From an uncultured Eubacteriales bacterium (GTDB taxonomy: Bacteria; Bacillota; Clostridia; Oscillospirales; Acutalibacteraceae), in assembly GCA_948823415.1 (NCBI GenBank), contig CAQKRU010000022.1, positions 1 to 14,790 on the forward strand: DNA of 14,790 bases, in the 5' to 3' direction. A program made the translations under genes and the position numbers. Positions 5,696 through 14,104 of this stretch are shown in pieces. The notes under the pieces were generated by a model. That model made no database searches. It was not told the origin of the DNA and saw nothing but the letters and a program-made list of their open reading frames with translations. Positions within the stretch are counted from its first letter, which is position 1; each line of letters begins with the position of its first letter.

Positions 5696-7123
5696 ATGCC
5701 AATAGTAAACCCATACGTGCCAAGCTACATAACCGTGCACCTTGGTACACCGAGCAGCAGCGCGCAGAATGTTACCGTGTCTTTTCCAGATTACATCAAA
5801 AATGTGGCCTCGAGCGAGATTTATCCAACCTGGAGCGAGTCCGCCATTTATGCCAACATCTATGCGCAAATTTCGTTCGCGCTAAACCGAATCTACTTGG
5901 AGCACTACCCGAGCCAGGGCTACACGTTTAACATCACCAACTCTACTGCCTACGACCAGGCTTTTTCGCCCGGCAGAAATATTTTTGATAACATCGGCAG
6001 GATCGTTGACAATATCTTCAACAATTATATCCGCAGAATGGGCTACGCAGAGCCGCTGGCCGCCATTTATTGCAATGGAACTACCTCTACCTGCAACGGA
6101 CTCTCTCAATGGGGCAGCGAAGAGCTTGCGAATCAGGGTTATAGCTCCATCAACATTTTAAAGTACTATTACGGCTACAACATTGAGCTGGTTCAAGATG
6201 CGCCGGTGGCCGACTTGCAGGCATCTTATCCTGGATACCCATTGCAGCGCGGATCTACTGGCGACTATGTTGTTGTGATTCAGCGGTCTTTGGTTAGAAT
6301 CGCGCAGAATTACCCGTCTATCCCAAATATTAATCCTATAGACGGCGTTTTTGGAGAGAGCACCGAGCGCGCTGTGACGGTGTTTCAGGAAATCTTCAAC
6401 CTAACGGCGGACGGAATCGTGGGTAAATCCACTTGGTATAAACTCGTGTATCTATATGTTGCCGTTAACAAGCTAGGCGAGCTTGAGTCGCAGGGCCAGC
6501 GGCTGTTTGGAATTAGCCTGTCCTACCCCGACGCTATTTCTGAAGGGAATCGCGGCGAAAAGGTGTATGTTTTGCAATACTTTTTGTCGGTGCTGGCGCA
6601 GTTTTACGATTTCATCCCATTTGTAGAAATAACCGGAACCTTTGGGCCTCAAACCACAGAGGCGGTAATTGCCTTTCAAAAAAGCGAGGACCTGCCGCAG
6701 ACCGGCATAGTGAACGACATAACTTGGAACGAGATTTATCGGGAATTTCGCGGGATCGTAACCACCGTCTTTGACGAAAACAACACAACCAGCAGATTTA
6801 TTCCGTTTAGCGGCACAACGCTAAAGCTTGGCTCAAAAGGCGAAGAGGTTGTGACTCTGCAGCAGTACATCAACAATATTTCGGACATCAACCCGAATAT
6901 CGCGCCAGTGGCAGTCACCGGCGACTACAACGAAGAGACGATGAACTCCGTTATGCAATACCAAAAGGAGTTTGGCCTAAAGGTGACCGGAGAGGTCGAC
7001 AGAGCAACCTGGAACAGCATCGGTGGGACTTACCTAGACGTCGTGAGTTCTAAAAATCCGCAGCCAACGCAATATCCAGGTTACGAGCTAAAAGCCGGGC
7101 AAAGCGACTCGGCAAGAAACTAA
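5696..7123 (+). CDS. SpoIID-like protein with three peptidoglycan-binding repeats
   Basis: A 475-residue protein from ATG 5696, with a weak GTGAGG box 12-17 bases upstream. Residues about 1-168 resemble a SpoIID domain: VASSEIYPTWSESAIYANIY parallels the SpoIID block VASEMPxxWPxEALKAQAVA, and CNGLSQWGSEELANQGYSS plus ILKYYYG parallels its C-terminal GLSQWGAxxMAxxGxxYxxIL..YY block. SpoIID proteins are lytic transglycosylases acting on denuded glycan strands during sporulation. Three PG_binding_1 repeats follow at about 178-252, 270-345 and 372-445, each with an LQ-type helix, a DGxFGxxTxxAVxxFQ motif and a GIVxxxTW motif. No signal peptide is visible, unusual for a wall-acting protein. The C-terminus (YPGYELKAGQSDSARN) looks like the first strand of a fourth repeat that stops short. 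Whether the SpoIID part is catalytically active cannot be told from sequence. Confidence 0.85.
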   Translation: MPIVNPYVPSYITVHLGTPSSSAQNVTVSFPDYIKNVASSEIYPTWSESAIYANIYAQISFALNRIYLEHYPSQGYTFNITNSTAYDQAFSPGRNIFDNIGRIVDNIFNNYIRRMGYAEPLAAIYCNGTTSTCNGLSQWGSEELANQGYSSINILKYYYGYNIELVQDAPVADLQASYPGYPLQRGSTGDYVVVIQRSLVRIAQNYPSIPNINPIDGVFGESTERAVTVFQEIFNLTADGIVGKSTWYKLVYLYVAVNKLGELESQGQRLFGISLSYPDAISEGNRGEKVYVLQYFLSVLAQFYDFIPFVEITGTFGPQTTEAVIAFQKSEDLPQTGIVNDITWNEIYREFRGIVTTVFDENNTTSRFIPFSGTTLKLGSKGEEVVTLQQYINNISDINPNIAPVAVTGDYNEETMNSVMQYQKEFGLKVTGEVDRATWNSIGGTYLDVVSSKNPQPTQYPGYELKAGQSDSARN

Positions 7124-7145
7124 GCAAAGGCGGGGGTACAAACAC

Positions 7146-7676
7146 ATGAACAGAACTGTTTTAAGGCCTGGCGAGCCTGTCAGGAATTTGCAATATTTTT
7201 TGCGGACGATATCCTACTATTACAACACCGTGCCGGCGGTTATTCCGGACGGGATTTTTTCGGACCAGACCCGAGAAGCCGTTATGGGCTTTCAGAAGAC
7301 GTTTAAAATTTCGGTCACCGGGATAGTCGATTTTGTCACCTGGAACAGGATTATAGCGGTCTATAACGAGGTTTACGAATACGAAGAGGCTTGTTCGCGG
7401 CCGATGGCCTTTCCGGCTACCGACTTCTCCATAACTCTAGGCGACAGCCCGATGTGCATCTATATAATCCAGGCGATGCTGCGGTTTATATCGATGTATT
7501 TTGCAAATTTTACAGAGTTTAACATAAGCGGAATGCACGACGCCAAAAGCGTTGACCTGGTAAAGCAGCTGCAAAAGCTTTTTAATGTCGAGCAGAATGG
7601 GGTGATTGATAAAAAAACCTTCGATATGATCTCGGCGCTGTACAATAACAACGCGGACAAAACCTTCGAAAAATAA
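7146..7676 (+). CDS. Peptidoglycan-binding-domain protein, two repeats
   Basis: A 176-residue protein starting at ATG 7146, 22 bases after the previous stop, with a GGCGGGGG box just upstream. The first PG_binding_1 repeat (about 5-77) is canonical: LRPGEPVRNLQYFLRTISYY, then PDGIFSDQTREAVMGFQK and TGIVDFVTWN. The second (about 95-168) is more diverged: the usual FG..T block is replaced by ISGMHDAKSVDLVKQLQKLF and ends NGVIDKKTFDMIS. There is no catalytic domain and no signal peptide. It follows the SpoIID-like gene without a terminator, so the two are probably co-transcribed, and both likely dock on the same spore or wall material. Intrinsic terminator at 7691-7740. Confidence 0.82.
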   Translation: MNRTVLRPGEPVRNLQYFLRTISYYYNTVPAVIPDGIFSDQTREAVMGFQKTFKISVTGIVDFVTWNRIIAVYNEVYEYEEACSRPMAFPATDFSITLGDSPMCIYIIQAMLRFISMYFANFTEFNISGMHDAKSVDLVKQLQKLFNVEQNGVIDKKTFDMISALYNNNADKTFEK

Positions 7677-7690
7677 GGCAAATCAACAAC

Positions 7691-7740
7691 AAAAAGAGTC
7701 CATGCAAGCTAAAAACAGCGCTTACATGGGCTTTTTAATT
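7691..7740. terminator. Bidirectional intrinsic terminator between convergent genes
   Basis: AGTCCATGCAAGC (7697-7709) pairs with GCTTACATGGGCT (7720-7732) apart from one mismatch and one G-T. TTTTTAATTTT follows on the plus strand, and an A run at 7691-7695 gives a T run when read on the minus strand. It serves the peptidoglycan-binding gene ending at 7676 and the PFOR gene ending at 7753. Confidence 0.85.
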
Positions 7741-7752
7741 TTATTTTTGGCT

Positions 7753-10700
7753 TTAATCGAGATTGGTCTCAACCTGCGAAAGCTTTAGCAAATGCTCATA
7801 TTTGCTTTTTGCCTGTGACTCTGCCGCCAAAAAGAGTTTCTCGGCGCGTTCTGGTTCAGCCGTTGCAAGGGAATTGTAGCGGCCTTCGTTCATTATGAAG
7901 TCCCGATACCTCAGCGTCGGCGCTTTGCCATCCAGCAAAAATGGATTTTTCCCTTCGGCCTTTAGTCGTGGGTCAAACCGAAATAAGTTCCAGTAGCCCG
8001 ATTCTACCGCCCTTTTTTGTTCTGCGGGCGCAAACCCTAAACCGCCTTTGATCCCGTGAGCTATACACGGCGCGTACGCGATGATTATCGAAGGTCCGGC
8101 GTAGCTCTCTGCCTCTACAAAGGCCTTCACGCACTGGTTGTAGTCGGCGCCCATGGCCACCTGCGCGACGTACACGTGGCCGTAGCTCATGGCGATCGCA
8201 GCCAAGTCCTTTTTCTTCGCGGCTTTGCCTGCAGAGGCAAATTTAGCCACGGACCCAGTCTGAGTCGCCTTGGAGGCCTGCCCGCCGGTGTTGGAGTAGA
8301 CCTCGGTGTCAAAAACCAAGATATTTACGTCCTCCAAAGAGGCGATAACATGATCAAGCCCGCCAAACCCGATGTCATAAGCCCAACCGTCGCCGCCAAA
8401 AATCCAAACAGACTTTTTGCTAAGATGATCCCTGTTTTTCAAGATTTTCTGCGCTAATTTATAGCTCACTTCGTCATCAGTCGGAGTATTTTCGAGCTCT
8501 TTTATAAGCCTTTCGGTCGCTGATTTATTTTCGCAAACATCGTCAAAAGTGCCTATGTATTCGGAGCATGCGGACTTTACATCCTCGTTTATAGCCGCCG
8601 CAGCTAGCTGCATTACGTCTTCTTTTGCGCGCGCCCTCATCGTTTTTTGCGCCAGGACCATTCCGTAGCCAAACTCCGCGTTGTCCTCAAACAAAGAGTT
8701 GTGCCATGCGGGACCTTTGCCCTCGCGGTTCGCGGTGTAGGGCGTTGCAGGGACTGATCCGCCCCAAATGGACGAGCAGCCCGTCGCGTTGGCGATGTAC
8801 ATTCTGTCTCCAAACAGCTGAGTCGCCAATTTGGCATAGGGGGGCTCCCCGCACCCCGCGCAGGCGCCCGAAAACTCAAGCAACGGCTGTTTAAATTGGC
8901 ATCCCTTTACGATTGATTCCTTAAATCTGTCTAAAACGGCCGGCTTTGTAGGCAATTTCGCAGCGTAATCAAAAACTTTTTGCTCAGCTTTTTGAGTTTC
9001 GAAAGGCTGCATCACAAGCGCCTTCTGACCTCTCTTGCCGGGGCAAACATTCGCGCAAATGCCGCACCCGGTGCAGTCCAGCGGGGAGACGGTTATAGCA
9101 AACTTCATCTCAGGAACGCCCGTCATAGCTGCGAACTTCATGCCCGCAGGCGCACGACCTAGCTCCTCATCGGTGATGGCAGCCGGACGAATCACGGCGT
9201 GAGGACAAACAAGCGCGCACAAGTTGCACTGAATGCAGTTTTCGGGGCACCAGCAAGGCACAAAATTAGCGACACCGCGCTTTTCGAAAGCAGCAGCCCC
9301 CTGCGGAAAAGTCCCGTCGACATGTGGTACAAAAGCAGAAACCGGTAGCTCGTTGCCTTTATTTGCATTAATCGGCCTCAAGATTTTATCTACGTACCGC
9401 GCGAGACTGCCATTTTCGTTAGCTTCATCAAAAGTAACTTCGCCGCCCGTGGCACTTTCCCATTCTTTCGGGACGGATACCCGCTGTAAGTTTCGCATTC
9501 CGCATTCAATCGCACGGTAGTTCATCTCGACGATATCCGCGCCCTTTTTGCCGTATGTCCGCGCGGCGGCGTCCTTCATGTACGCAACAGCCCCTTCCGC
9601 CGGGAGAATGCCGGTAATTCTAAAAAAGGCAGCCTGAAGAATCGTGCTTGTTCTGCCGTGCAGACCGATTTCCTTCGCAATTTTCGTCGCATCTATCGTG
9701 TAAAATTTAATTTCGTTTTTCGCAATATAACTCTTCACATTCGCGGGCAAATTGGCATCCAGCTCAGCACCGGCCCATGGGCAATTCAAAAGAAAACTCC
9801 CACCCGGCTTCAGGTTTTGAATAATCCTGAATTTGCCAATATAAGTGGGGTTGTGGCAGGCGACAAAATCGGCCTTGTTTATGTAATAGGTCGATTTTAT
9901 CGGGCTTTTGCCAAATCTTAAATGAGAAATCGTCAGCCCGCCGGACTTTTTAGAATCATGGGCAAAATAACCCTGGACGAAAAGGCCCGTATTGTCGCCG
10001 ATAATCTTAATAGTGTTCTTGTTCGCACTGATCGTGCCGTCCGACCCAAAGCCCCAAAACTTGCAAGACATAATGTCACAACCGGTCGTATCGGGGTTCT
10101 CAAAGACTTGCAGCGACAAATTCGTCACGTCGTCCACAATGCCAACCGTGAACCTTCGCTTGCCGCCGCCTTCGCGCATGTTTCGAAAAACCGCAATAAT
10201 GTCGGCGGGAGCAGTGTCCTTTGAGGCCAAGCCGTATCGGCCAGCAAAAACTTGCACGTTTTCAAGCTCCGAGCCCGCTAGCGCTGCCAACACGTCCAAA
10301 TAGAGCGGTTCTCCGATTGAGCCGGGCTCCTTTGTTCTGTCTAAAACAGAAATTTTCTGCACCGTTCTTGGAATCTCGCGCAACAAAAATTCTTGCGAAA
10401 AAGGCCGGTACAATCGCACTTTTACAAGACCAACCTTCTCGCCGTTTGCGTTCAAATAATCCACGACTTCTTCAATAGTCTCGCAGACCGAGCCCATAGC
10501 CACGATGATTCTATCGGCATCCTTGGCACCATAGTAGTTAAACGGCCGGTAATCTGAGCCTGTGCGCTTGTTCACTTCGTCCATGTACGTTGCGACAATC
10601 TGCGGTAAACTGTCGTAAAAGACGTTGCAAGCCTCACGCTGCTGAAAGAATATATCGTCATTTTGTGCTGACCCTCGTAACACCGGGCGCTCCGGGTTGA

Positions 10701-11325
10701 GTGATCGCTTTTTAAATTCATCCACTGCCGCCCAATCCAGCATCTCGCCAAGGGTTTTATAGTCCCAAACGGCTACCTTCTGGATTTCATGCGAAGTTCG
10801 GAATCCATCAAAAAAATGCAAAAATGACACTCGGCCTCTAATAGCTGCCAAATGCGCAACCGCGCCCAGGTCCATGACTTCTTGCGGATTGTTTGAGCAC
10901 AGCATGGCATAGCCCGTCTGGCGGCACGCATAAATGTCTGAATGATCGCCCATGATAGAAAGTGCGTGCGTCGCAACAGTTCTGGCGGCGACGTGTATGA
11001 CGCTGGGAAGCAGCTCGCCTGCCATTTTGTACATGTTCGGGATCATCAGCAAAAGCCCTTGCGAAGCCGTGTATGTAGTCGTCAAAGCCCCGGCAGACAG
11101 CGACCCATGGACAGCTCCGGCAACTCCCGCCTCCGACTGCATCTGGGTAACCTTTACCGGCTGACCAAAAAGATTTTTCCGCCCCGCCACAGAGTACCTG
11201 TCCGTCTCGTCGGCCATCGCAGAAGACGGCGTGATGGGGTAAATCACAGCAACTTCGGTAAAAGCGTACGCAACATGTGCCGCCGCCGCGTTGCCATCTA
11301 TAGTTTCAATTTTTCTTTTTAACAT
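7753..11325 (-). CDS. nifJ: Pyruvate:ferredoxin (flavodoxin) oxidoreductase
   Basis: This 1190-residue one-chain enzyme has the usual length of the homodimeric form. It converts pyruvate and CoA to acetyl-CoA and CO2 in the cytoplasm and reduces ferredoxin. The N-terminal domain opens with IDGNAAAAHVAYAFTEVAVI and YPITPSSAMAD. Two ferredoxin-type [4Fe-4S] motifs follow at about 695-715 (CIQCNLCALVCP) and 745-760 (CTGCGICANVCP). The proximal cluster ligands are visible as GACAGCGE (about 820), ATGCSS (about 845) and YAPCIAHG near the C-terminus. The thiamine diphosphate motif runs from GDGWAYDIGFGGLDHV to FDTEVYSNTGGQ (about 978-1012). ATG 11325 follows AGAGGA at good spacing. It stands alone, divergent from asnB. 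The frame is intact and no key residue is missing. Confidence 0.98.
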   Translation of the reverse strand: MLKRKIETIDGNAAAAHVAYAFTEVAVIYPITPSSAMADETDRYSVAGRKNLFGQPVKVTQMQSEAGVAGAVHGSLSAGALTTTYTASQGLLLMIPNMYKMAGELLPSVIHVAARTVATHALSIMGDHSDIYACRQTGYAMLCSNNPQEVMDLGAVAHLAAIRGRVSFLHFFDGFRTSHEIQKVAVWDYKTLGEMLDWAAVDEFKKRSLNPERPVLRGSAQNDDIFFQQREACNVFYDSLPQIVATYMDEVNKRTGSDYRPFNYYGAKDADRIIVAMGSVCETIEEVVDYLNANGEKVGLVKVRLYRPFSQEFLLREIPRTVQKISVLDRTKEPGSIGEPLYLDVLAALAGSELENVQVFAGRYGLASKDTAPADIIAVFRNMREGGGKRRFTVGIVDDVTNLSLQVFENPDTTGCDIMSCKFWGFGSDGTISANKNTIKIIGDNTGLFVQGYFAHDSKKSGGLTISHLRFGKSPIKSTYYINKADFVACHNPTYIGKFRIIQNLKPGGSFLLNCPWAGAELDANLPANVKSYIAKNEIKFYTIDATKIAKEIGLHGRTSTILQAAFFRITGILPAEGAVAYMKDAAARTYGKKGADIVEMNYRAIECGMRNLQRVSVPKEWESATGGEVTFDEANENGSLARYVDKILRPINANKGNELPVSAFVPHVDGTFPQGAAAFEKRGVANFVPCWCPENCIQCNLCALVCPHAVIRPAAITDEELGRAPAGMKFAAMTGVPEMKFAITVSPLDCTGCGICANVCPGKRGQKALVMQPFETQKAEQKVFDYAAKLPTKPAVLDRFKESIVKGCQFKQPLLEFSGACAGCGEPPYAKLATQLFGDRMYIANATGCSSIWGGSVPATPYTANREGKGPAWHNSLFEDNAEFGYGMVLAQKTMRARAKEDVMQLAAAAINEDVKSACSEYIGTFDDVCENKSATERLIKELENTPTDDEVSYKLAQKILKNRDHLSKKSVWIFGGDGWAYDIGFGGLDHVIASLEDVNILVFDTEVYSNTGGQASKATQTGSVAKFASAGKAAKKKDLAAIAMSYGHVYVAQVAMGADYNQCVKAFVEAESYAGPSIIIAYAPCIAHGIKGGLGFAPAEQKRAVESGYWNLFRFDPRLKAEGKNPFLLDGKAPTLRYRDFIMNEGRYNSLATAEPERAEKLFLAAESQAKSKYEHLLKLSQVETNLD

Positions 11326-11514
11326 GAATTTTCCTCTTTTTATCGTATTATGGGCTAAAATTTACAATCAAATCTCGGTGTATCCTTTAGATTTTATCAC
11401 TTTTATTGCAACCTGTAAAGCCGAGCCAGCAGGTAAGTTTTGCAAAGCACAGTGCCTCACGTGCCCGGTATTTTCTTAATAAATCTATGTATCATCGCGG
11501 TTTAATATTATCGG

Positions 11515-11544
11515 TTGCTTTTAAAAGGTGACTTTTTCTATAAT
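11515..11544 (+). promoter_or_regulatory. Possible upstream promoter of asnB
   Basis: TTGCTT (11515-11520) and TATAAT (11539-11544) are separated by 18 bases. This is weaker than the promoter at 11571-11599 but has a consensus -10. Confidence 0.45.
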
Positions 11545-11570
11545 TTAGTCAATTTTATGACGCAAAAAAC

Positions 11571-11599
11571 TTGAACCGGCGCCGATGTTTTGATATAAT
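11571..11599 (+). promoter_or_regulatory. Sigma-A promoter of asnB
   Basis: TTGAAC (11571-11576), a 17-base spacer and a perfect TATAAT (11594-11599) lie 30 bases before the asnB start codon. An AAAGGA box (11615-11620) precedes the ATG. Confidence 0.8.
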
Positions 11600-11629
11600 T
11601 ATATAAAATAATTAAAAGGACGTAGTCTT

Positions 11630-13465
11630 ATGTGTGGAATTTGTGGGTTTACTGGGGAAATTTTGGATAAAGAGCAAGTTTTGAAGAGCATGACAGATAG
11701 ATTGATTCATAGGGGCCCAAACAGCGAGGGGTTCTATTTTTCGAGCGAGATTTCTATGGGATTTCGCCGCTTGAGCATTATAGACGTTGACGAAAGAAGC
11801 AGCCAGCCTATGTACAACGAGGATAAAACGCTGGTGCTGACTTTTAATGGCGAGATTTACAATTATAAGGAGCTGCGAGAAGAGCTTGTTGCACGCGGAC
11901 ACAAGTTTTGCAGCAATACCGACTCAGAAGTCCTGGTGCACGGGTTCGAACAGTGGCGAGAAAAGCTGCTGGATAAAGTCCGCGGCATGTTCGCGTTTGC
12001 CATTTTCAACACGTCGGACAACTCTCTTTTTATGGCGCGAGATTTTTTTGGCATAAAACCGCTACATTATGCGCTTACAAACGGTCATTTGGTTTATGCA
12101 TCCGAGATAAAGAGCATTTTGCAATTTCCCAAAATAGAAAAAAGGCTCAATAAGCGGGCGCTCGATAAATATTTGTCGTTTCAGTATTCCGTCCCGCCAG
12201 AGACCTTCTTTGAGGGCATTTATTGCCTGCTGCCGGGGCATTATTCGTGGTATAGGGGCGGAAAGCTCGAGATCACGCGCTATTTCGAACCAAAATTCGA
12301 GCCGGACAAAGCTTTAACGCTTGATGAGGCTGTTCAAAAAATCGAAACCGTTTTCGAGAATTCCGTGAATGCCCACAAAACAAGCGACGTTGAAGTCGGA
12401 TGCTTTTTGTCGAGCGGCGTGGATTCTAGCTATATTTCCAGCTATTTTGCGAGGCAAAAAGCCTTTACTGTGGGCTTTGGCGAGGACGAAAAATACAACG
12501 AAATCGGATTTGCCAAGAGGTTTGCACAAGAAATGGGGCTGAACCATCACTCCAGAGTGATTTCTGCTGCGGACTTCTGGGCGAGCATCCCGCTGGTTCA
12601 ATACATGCTGGATCAACCTTTGGCCGACCCTTCCTGCGTTGCGTTGTTTTTTGTCTCGAAGCTTGCCAGCGAAAATGGTGTTACTGTGGTGCTCTCTGGC
12701 GAAGGCGCGGATGAGCTTTTTGGCGGGTACAACATATATCACGAGCCGCTTTCTCTTTGCAATTATCAGAAGCTTCCCCAAGTTTTGCGCCGTATGCTGG
12801 CTTCTTTGGCGGGGATGATTCCAACAAGTTTTAAGGGCAAAAATTTTCTGATCCGTGGCGCAAAGTCGCTGCCCGAAAGGTTTATTGGCAATGCTTTTAT
12901 TTTTTCTCAAAAAGAAAAAAGGGCTCTTTTAAAAGACCCAAACATGGCGACGGCTCCGCAGGTAGCATGTGAAAAATTTTATGAGAAGTCTCAAAATTAT
13001 GACGACGTAACGCGAATGCAGTACCTCGACATAAACCTGTGGATGGTGGGGGATATCCTCTTAAAGGCCGACAGAATGAGCATGGCGAATTCTTTGGAGC
13101 TGCGAGTACCTTTTTTGGACAAAGAGGTTTTTGAAGTTGCAAAGAAAATCCCGCTAAACCTAAAAGTCAACAACAAAAACACCAAATATGCCCTTCGCAA
13201 AGCCGCCCTTAAGCATTTGCCTTTATTTACAGCGGAGAAAAAAAAGCTAGGCTTTCCCGTTCCTATCAGGGTTTGGCTGCGTCAAGAAAAATACTATAAC
13301 ACCGTTAAAAATATGTTTGTCTCTCCGGCGGCCAAAAAATTTTTCTGTACCGACGTTTTGATTGGCTACCTGGACAGGCATTTTGCCGGCAAGGAGGACA
13401 ACAGCCGCAAAATCTGGACGATCTACACCTTTTTGGTCTGGTACGACGCCTATTTTAATAATTGA
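11630..13465 (+). CDS. asnB: Asparagine synthetase (glutamine-hydrolysing)
   Basis: A 611-residue cytoplasmic enzyme that makes asparagine from aspartate, glutamine and ATP, or amidates a related carboxylate. The N-terminal glutaminase domain starts MCGICGF, with Cys2 as nucleophile once Met is removed. It has HRGP (27-30), RLSIID (47-52), FNGEIYNY (72-79) and the TDSE block (97-100). The synthetase domain has the PP-loop SSGVDSS (261-267), a variant of SGGxDS, and later LSGEGADELFGGY. Length is normal for the 610-630 residue class. ATG 11630 is preceded by AAAGGA and a strong promoter. The final 42 codons are duplicated immediately downstream (see 13503-13667). Some members of this class amidate cell-wall precursors or act in surface-polymer loci, so the exact substrate is not certain. 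Confidence 0.95.
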   Translation: MCGICGFTGEILDKEQVLKSMTDRLIHRGPNSEGFYFSSEISMGFRRLSIIDVDERSSQPMYNEDKTLVLTFNGEIYNYKELREELVARGHKFCSNTDSEVLVHGFEQWREKLLDKVRGMFAFAIFNTSDNSLFMARDFFGIKPLHYALTNGHLVYASEIKSILQFPKIEKRLNKRALDKYLSFQYSVPPETFFEGIYCLLPGHYSWYRGGKLEITRYFEPKFEPDKALTLDEAVQKIETVFENSVNAHKTSDVEVGCFLSSGVDSSYISSYFARQKAFTVGFGEDEKYNEIGFAKRFAQEMGLNHHSRVISAADFWASIPLVQYMLDQPLADPSCVALFFVSKLASENGVTVVLSGEGADELFGGYNIYHEPLSLCNYQKLPQVLRRMLASLAGMIPTSFKGKNFLIRGAKSLPERFIGNAFIFSQKEKRALLKDPNMATAPQVACEKFYEKSQNYDDVTRMQYLDINLWMVGDILLKADRMSMANSLELRVPFLDKEVFEVAKKIPLNLKVNNKNTKYALRKAALKHLPLFTAEKKKLGFPVPIRVWLRQEKYYNTVKNMFVSPAAKKFFCTDVLIGYLDRHFAGKEDNSRKIWTIYTFLVWYDAYFNN

Positions 13466-13502
13466 CCTTTTTGGCCTTAGAGCGCGGTATTTGACACTCA
13501 CG
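13338..13502 (+). repeat. Tandem duplication, copy 1 (true asnB 3' end)
   Basis: This 165-bp unit holds the last 42 codons of asnB, its stop (13463-13465) and the following intergenic bases up to TTGACACTCACG. It repeats at a fixed offset of 165 bp with no indels. The TTGACA at 13491-13496 is an orphan -35 box: 17 bases downstream the sequence is AACGAC, not a -10 box. Confidence 0.9.
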
Positions 13503-13667
13503 AATTTTTCTGCAACGACGTTTTGATTGATTACCTGGACAGGCACTTTGCCGGCAAGGAGGACAACAGCCGCAAAATCTGGACGATCTACACTTTTTTG
13601 GTCTGGCACGACGTCTATTTTAATGATTGACTTCGTTGGCTTTAGAGCGCCGTATTTGACACTCACG
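13503..13667 (+). repeat. Tandem duplication, copy 2 (asnB tail pseudo-copy and rnpB -35 box)
   Basis: The second copy differs from the first at about 14 positions. It retains the open frame FCNDVLIDYLDRHFAGKEDN and onwards to a stop at 13628-13630. In the coding part I count five amino-acid changes against three silent ones, so it seems to drift rather than to be selected as protein. No start codon or ribosome binding site allows its translation. Its right end supplies the TTGACA of the rnpB promoter, and the repeat stops inside the promoter spacer. Confidence 0.88.
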
Positions 13668-13684
13668 GATTTTTGTGCTAAAAT
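13656..13684 (+). promoter_or_regulatory. Sigma-A promoter of rnpB
   Basis: A perfect TTGACA (13656-13661), a 17-base spacer and TAAAAT (13679-13684) place transcription start at about 13691-13693, exactly where RNase P RNA should begin. Confidence 0.88.
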
Positions 13685-13691
13685 AATTTTA

Positions 13692-14050
13692 TGAGCAGAC
13701 TGAACAATTGCGGACACGAATTCGAAAGAATGTGCCCGAGGAAAGTCCGAGCTCCACAGGGCAGGATAACGGCTAACGGCCGCCGGGGGCGACCCTAGGG
13801 AAAGTGCAACAGAAATATACCGCCTGGACGTGAATTTATATTCGCTTTTGGGTAAGGATGGAACGGCGAGGTAAGAGCTCACCAGCGTGCAGGAGACTGC
13901 GCGGCTCTGCAAACCCTATCTGGAGCAACACCGAATCGAGATTTTTGCATTGGCCCGATGTTTCTCAAAAAGGTGGCACCGAGCTGCAATGGCAACATTC
14001 AGCCAAGATAGATAATTGTTCTCGACAGAACTCGGCTTATAGGTCTGGTT
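13692..14050 (+). ncRNA. rnpB: RNase P RNA, bacterial type A
   Basis: The catalytic RNA that removes the 5' leader from tRNA precursors. Conserved pieces appear in order: GAGGAAAGTCCGAGCTCC (from 13738), then GGATAACGGCTAACGGCC, GGGAAAGTGCAACAGAAA, ATACCGCC (ending about 13824) and GGTAAGGATGGAACGGCG (from about 13852). The 3' block ACAGAACTCGGCTTATAGG (14025-14043) pairs with the first to form the P4 core. CAGAC near 13697 pairs with GTCTG near 14043 as helix P1. The layout is type A, as in Clostridia, rather than the Bacillus type B. Ends are approximate, fixed by the promoter and P1. A strong terminator follows. Confidence 0.95.
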
Positions 14051-14055
14051 ATACA

Positions 14056-14092
14056 AAGCTAACCACATTTTGTGATTAGCTTATTTTTTATA
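14056..14092 (+). terminator. Intrinsic terminator of rnpB
   Basis: AAGCTAACCACA (14056-14067) pairs with TGTGATTAGCTT (14071-14082) with one mismatch and a TTT loop. It runs into TTATTTTTTAT. Confidence 0.88.
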
Positions 14093-14104
14093 AGCCAGTT
14101 TCTA

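Noticed and set aside
8637..8879. Long open frames on both strands inside the PFOR gene, e.g. 8056-8457, 8625-8894, 9233-9520, 9922-10303
   Set aside because: They are shadows of a fully conserved 1190-residue enzyme, have no ribosome binding sites and show no recognisable protein pattern.
12314..12910. 198-codon minus-strand ORF inside asnB, and the 221-codon minus-strand ORF 13247-13912 over the duplication and rnpB
   Set aside because: Antisense to intact asnB or to RNase P RNA; the second shows repeated residue blocks simply because the DNA below it is duplicated.
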